From NCBI GenBank assembly GCA_002316225.1, contig DCDC01000068.1:1-14146 (forward strand): DNA of 14,146 nt, read 5' to 3'. Below, one piece after another: positions 13,686 to 14,146 of this stretch. Both the position numbers and the translations under genes were made by a program. The DNA comes from Firmicutes bacterium UBA1065 (GTDB lineage Bacteria; Bacillota; Clostridia; Tissierellales; Sedimentibacteraceae). Position 1 is the stretch's first letter. Each line of letters begins with the position of its first letter. A model generated the notes under the pieces. That model did no database searches. It saw only the letters and a list, made by a program, of their open reading frames with translations, and was not told the origin of the DNA.

Positions 13686-14146
13686 ATGAAATATATCAGT
13701 ATCTTAGGCTCCACCGGGTCCATAGGAACCCAGACCTTAGACGTTGTGCGACAGCATTCCGACAAAATTAAGGTCGTAGCAATTTCGGGAAATACCAACA
13801 TCCAACTCCTTAAAGATCAAATATTGGAATTTGAACCTGAATTGTGCTGCGTCATGGATGACTTAAATGCCCTTAAATTGAAAAAAATGCTGCCTTCCCA
13901 TCCTAAGACGGAAATTGTATCAGGCATGGAAGGCTTAATTGCCCTTGCAGAATATAACAAGAGTGAAATTATAGTAACGGCAATATCAGGTATGATTGGC
14001 TTAAAACCCACGCTTGCTGCCATTAAGAAGGGAAAGACCATAGCCCTTGCCAATAAGGAAACACTGGTAACCGGCGGAGCTTACATAATGAACACGGCCA
14101 AAAAATACAAGGCACCCATAATTCCCGTTGACAGTGAGCACAGCGC
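13686..14146 (+). CDS. dxr: 1-deoxy-D-xylulose 5-phosphate reductoisomerase, N-terminal part (cut by window edge)
   Basis: DXR makes 2-C-methyl-D-erythritol 4-phosphate from DXP with NADPH, the committed step of the MEP isoprenoid pathway. The first 153 residues are present, of about 385. MKYISILGSTGSIGTQTLDV contains the NADPH loop GSTGSIG (8-14). TAISGMIGLKPTL (98-110), LANKETLV (121-128) and PVDSEHS (147-153, with the metal and substrate residues D149-S-E151) follow in family order. AAGGAG (13675-13680) lies 5 bases before the ATG. In many Firmicutes dxr follows uppS-cdsA; here it starts next to a divergent thrC with no cdsA, so local gene order has been broken. The gene is open to the window edge and looks intact. 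Confidence 0.97.
   Translation, partial: MKYISILGSTGSIGTQTLDVVRQHSDKIKVVAISGNTNIQLLKDQILEFEPELCCVMDDLNALKLKKMLPSHPKTEIVSGMEGLIALAEYNKSEIIVTAISGMIGLKPTLAAIKKGKTIALANKETLVTGGAYIMNTAKKYKAPIIPVDSEHS

Noticed and set aside
13436..14053. Two minus-strand open frames opposite dxr
   Set aside because: They are shadows of dxr and of the repeat cluster; the plus-strand frame carries clear DXR motifs in order.
1..14146. CRISPR array, prophage, insertion sequence or defence island
   Set aside because: No regularly spaced direct repeats, no transposase, integrase, nuclease-helicase or toxin-antitoxin genes seen on either strand; the content is housekeeping and metabolic.

Overview
The window looks like chromosomal DNA from a low-GC Gram-positive bacterium, most likely a clostridial or Tissierellia-type Firmicute. 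The support is AT-rich intergenic DNA, strong AGGAGG-type ribosome binding sites, sigma-A-like promoters, a SigH-type sigma factor, and the cysS-mrnC-rlmB-yacP-sigH gene order typical of Firmicutes. This placement is inference from sequence character and gene order, not from a database comparison. Both ends cut through genes: tuf on the left and dxr on the right. Nearly everything is on the minus strand; only an N-acetylmuramoyl-L-alanine amidase and dxr are on the plus strand.

Layout from left to right. 1-510: the 5' part of tuf (EF-Tu), preceded by a tRNA-Thr(GGU) gene and a near-consensus promoter that should transcribe both. 524-4479: a translation and RNA-metabolism operon read leftward from a strong promoter at 4451-4479, in the order cysS (cysteinyl-tRNA synthetase), mrnC (Mini-RNase III), rlmB (23S rRNA 2'-O-methyltransferase), yacP (NYN-domain nuclease) and a divergent sigH. 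The first four genes overlap or nearly touch. 4664-7527: a partly decayed sugar-acid catabolic locus, with an intact pdxA-family dehydrogenase, a four-carbon acid sugar kinase that has lost its N-terminus, a 16-codon signal-peptide-like ORF with a perfect ribosome binding site directly in front of it, and the ligand-binding half of a FadR/GntR regulator without its DNA-binding domain. 7653-9210: a secreted four-SH3b amidase with its own extended -10 promoter and a bidirectional terminator. 9288-13398: a leftward threonine operon, thrC-thrB-ACT-domain protein-patatin-like phospholipase. 13484-14146: palindromic repeats and then the start of dxr (MEP isoprenoid pathway).

Two things stand out. 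First, the pdxA region looks like the remains of an operon that probably once ran regulator, transporter, kinase, dehydrogenase. An internal deletion seems to have joined the first codons of an exported protein, plausibly a transporter binding protein, to the middle of the kinase, and a second event removed the regulator's helix-turn-helix. Second, a family of short palindromic repeats (type sequence GAGATCCTTCGCTTCGCTC + AGGATGAC, or the ATTCT/AGAAT variant) sits in four intergenic gaps at different stages of decay, and one copy appears to have become the sigH terminator. I found no new defence system, CRISPR array, prophage or insertion sequence.
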